Shown here piece by piece: positions 62,587-64,000 of a DNA stretch of 64,000 nucleotides. The stretch spans positions 244,941 through 308,940 of the forward strand of contig CANXME010002285.1 in NCBI GenBank assembly GCA_948144175.1, read 5' to 3'. Source of the DNA: Closterium sp. NIES-65. Its lineage: Eukaryota; Streptophyta; Zygnematophyceae; Desmidiales; Closteriaceae. The position numbers were made by a program, and so were the translations under genes. The notes below the pieces were generated by a model. It was given only the letters and a program-made list of their open reading frames with translations. It ran no database searches and was not told where the DNA came from. Positions within the stretch are counted from its first letter, which is position 1, and each line of letters opens with the position of its first letter.

Positions 62587-63812
62587 TTGGCTAGGGTGCA
62601 CTACATGGACCAGCCGGCCTACTACAACAACGACATCAGCTGCGTGTGCAAGCTTGTCAAAGAGCGTGTACGGTCTCAAGCAGTCGCCGCTATTGTGGTA
62701 CTCGACGCTCGACGCCGTGCTGACCTGGCACTAGCTGGAGCAAGAGACAGGTCAACAAGCCTCTCTACTTCAAGGTCGATGACAAATGGAGTAGTGTGTT
62801 GGGTGCTATTCTATGTCGACGACCACCGCCGCCAGCAGCAGCACCACGATGCTGAAGGAGTAGCGCAAATGGCTGGAGGCCGCCTTTGAGCTGCGTGAGA
62901 TCAGCCCAATCAAGATGTACCTAGAGTTAGAAATCGTGTGCGATCGACCTGCGCAGAAGCTGTGACTCCACCAGTGGTCGTAAGTCGACAAGCTACGCAG
63001 GAGCTTCATTGACGAGGAGGAGAATGGTCGGCATCTGAAGACGCCGGTCTTTGTCGATGCCTATGCCAAGCTGGCGTTCAACGACGAGAAGTTTCAGTCA
63101 CGTAAGGAAGAGGAGTACCGGCAGAAGATCGGCTTGCTGCAGTTCGCTACCACGACCACTCGGCCCGACATAGTCATCGCCTGTAGTATGCAAGGGTTGG
63201 TCCTGACAGTGAGAGCTACCAGCATTGGCGCGAGATTGAACGCTGCCTCGCCTACCTCGTCGACACTTGAGATGCCGCCTTGGAGTTTGGCGGTGGACCT
63301 CCGTCGCTGTGTTTGGTTGGCTATAGAAATGCCAACGAGTCGGCAACAAACAGACGCGCAGAGCATGAACGGCTACGTTTTTTCCTTCGGTGGTGCCGCC
63401 GTCTCCTGGACGAGCCACCGCGTCAACTGCGTGACTCTGTCGTTGATGGAATCGGAGTACCTTGTGACCACCGAAACCGCCAAGGAGGCATGCCTCTTCT
63501 CTACCTCCACGCAAGTTCTAGCTGCTCGACGCTGGGACGCCGACCGTCCTCAACGTGGACAACCAGTCGGCCATCGCGGTCGCTGGAGGCTTGCAGCTGA
63601 AGTGTAGCCTCAAGCACATGGAGCGTCGCTACGTCTGTCTGCAATAATGGTGAAACGCAAAAAGGTTGCGCTGCAATACATCGGCCACTAAGCAGCTAGC
63701 CGACTTCCTCACGAAGGCACTGCACTTCCTGACCTTCAACCGGTGCTCCATCGTGATTGTTCAAGTGTGTTTGGCCGACGTCGGCGAAGGCGACGACGAC
63801 GTGCAGTTGTAG
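62587..63812 (+). pseudogene. B-like copia RT C-terminal part and RNase H of element F
   Basis: RVHYMDQPAYYNND, then VVCWVLFYVDD (catalytic Asp pair), frameshift, a decayed connection, and KIGLLQFATTTTRPDIVIAC. The RNase H part has GYRNANES (first Asp changed to Asn), SLMESEYLVTT and NVDNQSAIAVAGG, and ends LADVGEGDDDVQL with a stop near 63812, as in B. Frames shift at least four times. Confidence 0.8.
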
Positions 63813-63870
63813 GCGCCACGTCCTTGAACATGGCTGGTGCAGTGACCAGCGTGCTGGGTGTGAATGCCTA

Positions 63871-64000
63871 TGTGTCGAATATCTATTCTTATGTTCTAGC
63901 CTGTAGTGGGGTCGCTCTATAGCGAGTACAACCCTTCTAGGGTTTGCTATTTGTATTAGCCCACTTTCTGCTAGTTCATTCCTCTTTCTTCTTCTAACTT
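63871..64000 (+). repeat. Start of the 3' LTR of F, cut by window edge
   Basis: From about TGTCGAATATCTATTC it contains GTAGTGGGGTCGCTCTATAG, GAGTACAACCC and TAGGGTTTGC. This is the sense-strand version of the short C-type LTR core and is unlike the 874-bp LTR of B, although the coding part is B-like. Confidence 0.6.

Overview
This is a eukaryotic, transposon-dense window of the plant lineage (streptophyte). A conjugating green alga such as Closterium fits the GC-rich, alanine/glycine/proline-biased Ty1/copia proteins, but that is recall and not proof. There are no bacterial-style operons, no rRNA, and no complete host gene that I can name. Almost all recognisable coding sequence is Ty1/copia (Pseudoviridae-type, order gag-PR-IN-RT-RNase H), mostly broken, in nested layers.

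Layout. 1-3408: C-family copia C1 (minus, cut by the window edge; 132-bp LTR at 3277-3408). 3431-3731: LTR and primer site of another element (J) whose junction looks like a tRNA. 3732-4445: RT/RNase H fragment. 4523-18325: C-family element C2 (minus) with a 3' LTR, a nearly full pol and a 125-bp tandem array in its leader. Element B (10897-18053, two 874-bp LTRs, 5-bp target duplication GACGG) sits inside that array. 18326-19184: AT-rich. 19185-22432: two more C-family 5' pieces (C3b, C3a). 23837-25147: a 1.3-kb non-autonomous LTR element with 5-bp target duplication GGGAG. 26645-27316: leader plus LTR of element K. 27346-40583: element C4 (124-bp LTRs, target duplication ACATG) interrupted by element D (29528-35728), which keeps a 1272-codon open pol. 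41090-46777: decayed plus-strand copies of the B family (E, E2). 46778-48180: LTR, primer site and gag start of element I. 48187-49998 and 55906-57238: a diverged duplication, one copy carrying a 521-bp Harbinger-like insertion. 50440-55250: minisatellites and possible host exons. 56651-61640: decayed C-like element G. 62190-64000: mosaic of a protease fragment (L) and a B-like RT/RNase H with an LTR start (F).

Common themes. The C-type copies carry, between primer site and gag, a long GC-rich tandem array that is C-rich on the sense strand and differs in unit from copy to copy. The small element at 23837 consists of little except LTRs, primer site and such an array, which suggests the array has a cis role in the retroelement cycle. 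Many nonsense codons are CAG to TAG or CGA to TGA relative to sister copies, the pattern expected from deamination of methylated CHG and CG sites. At the protein level, the open frames supply a capsid-like Gag with a zinc knuckle, an aspartic protease (DSG), an integrase (HHCC zinc domain and DDE core), a reverse transcriptase (YVDD) and RNase H. Only element D still has an unbroken protease-to-RNase H frame.
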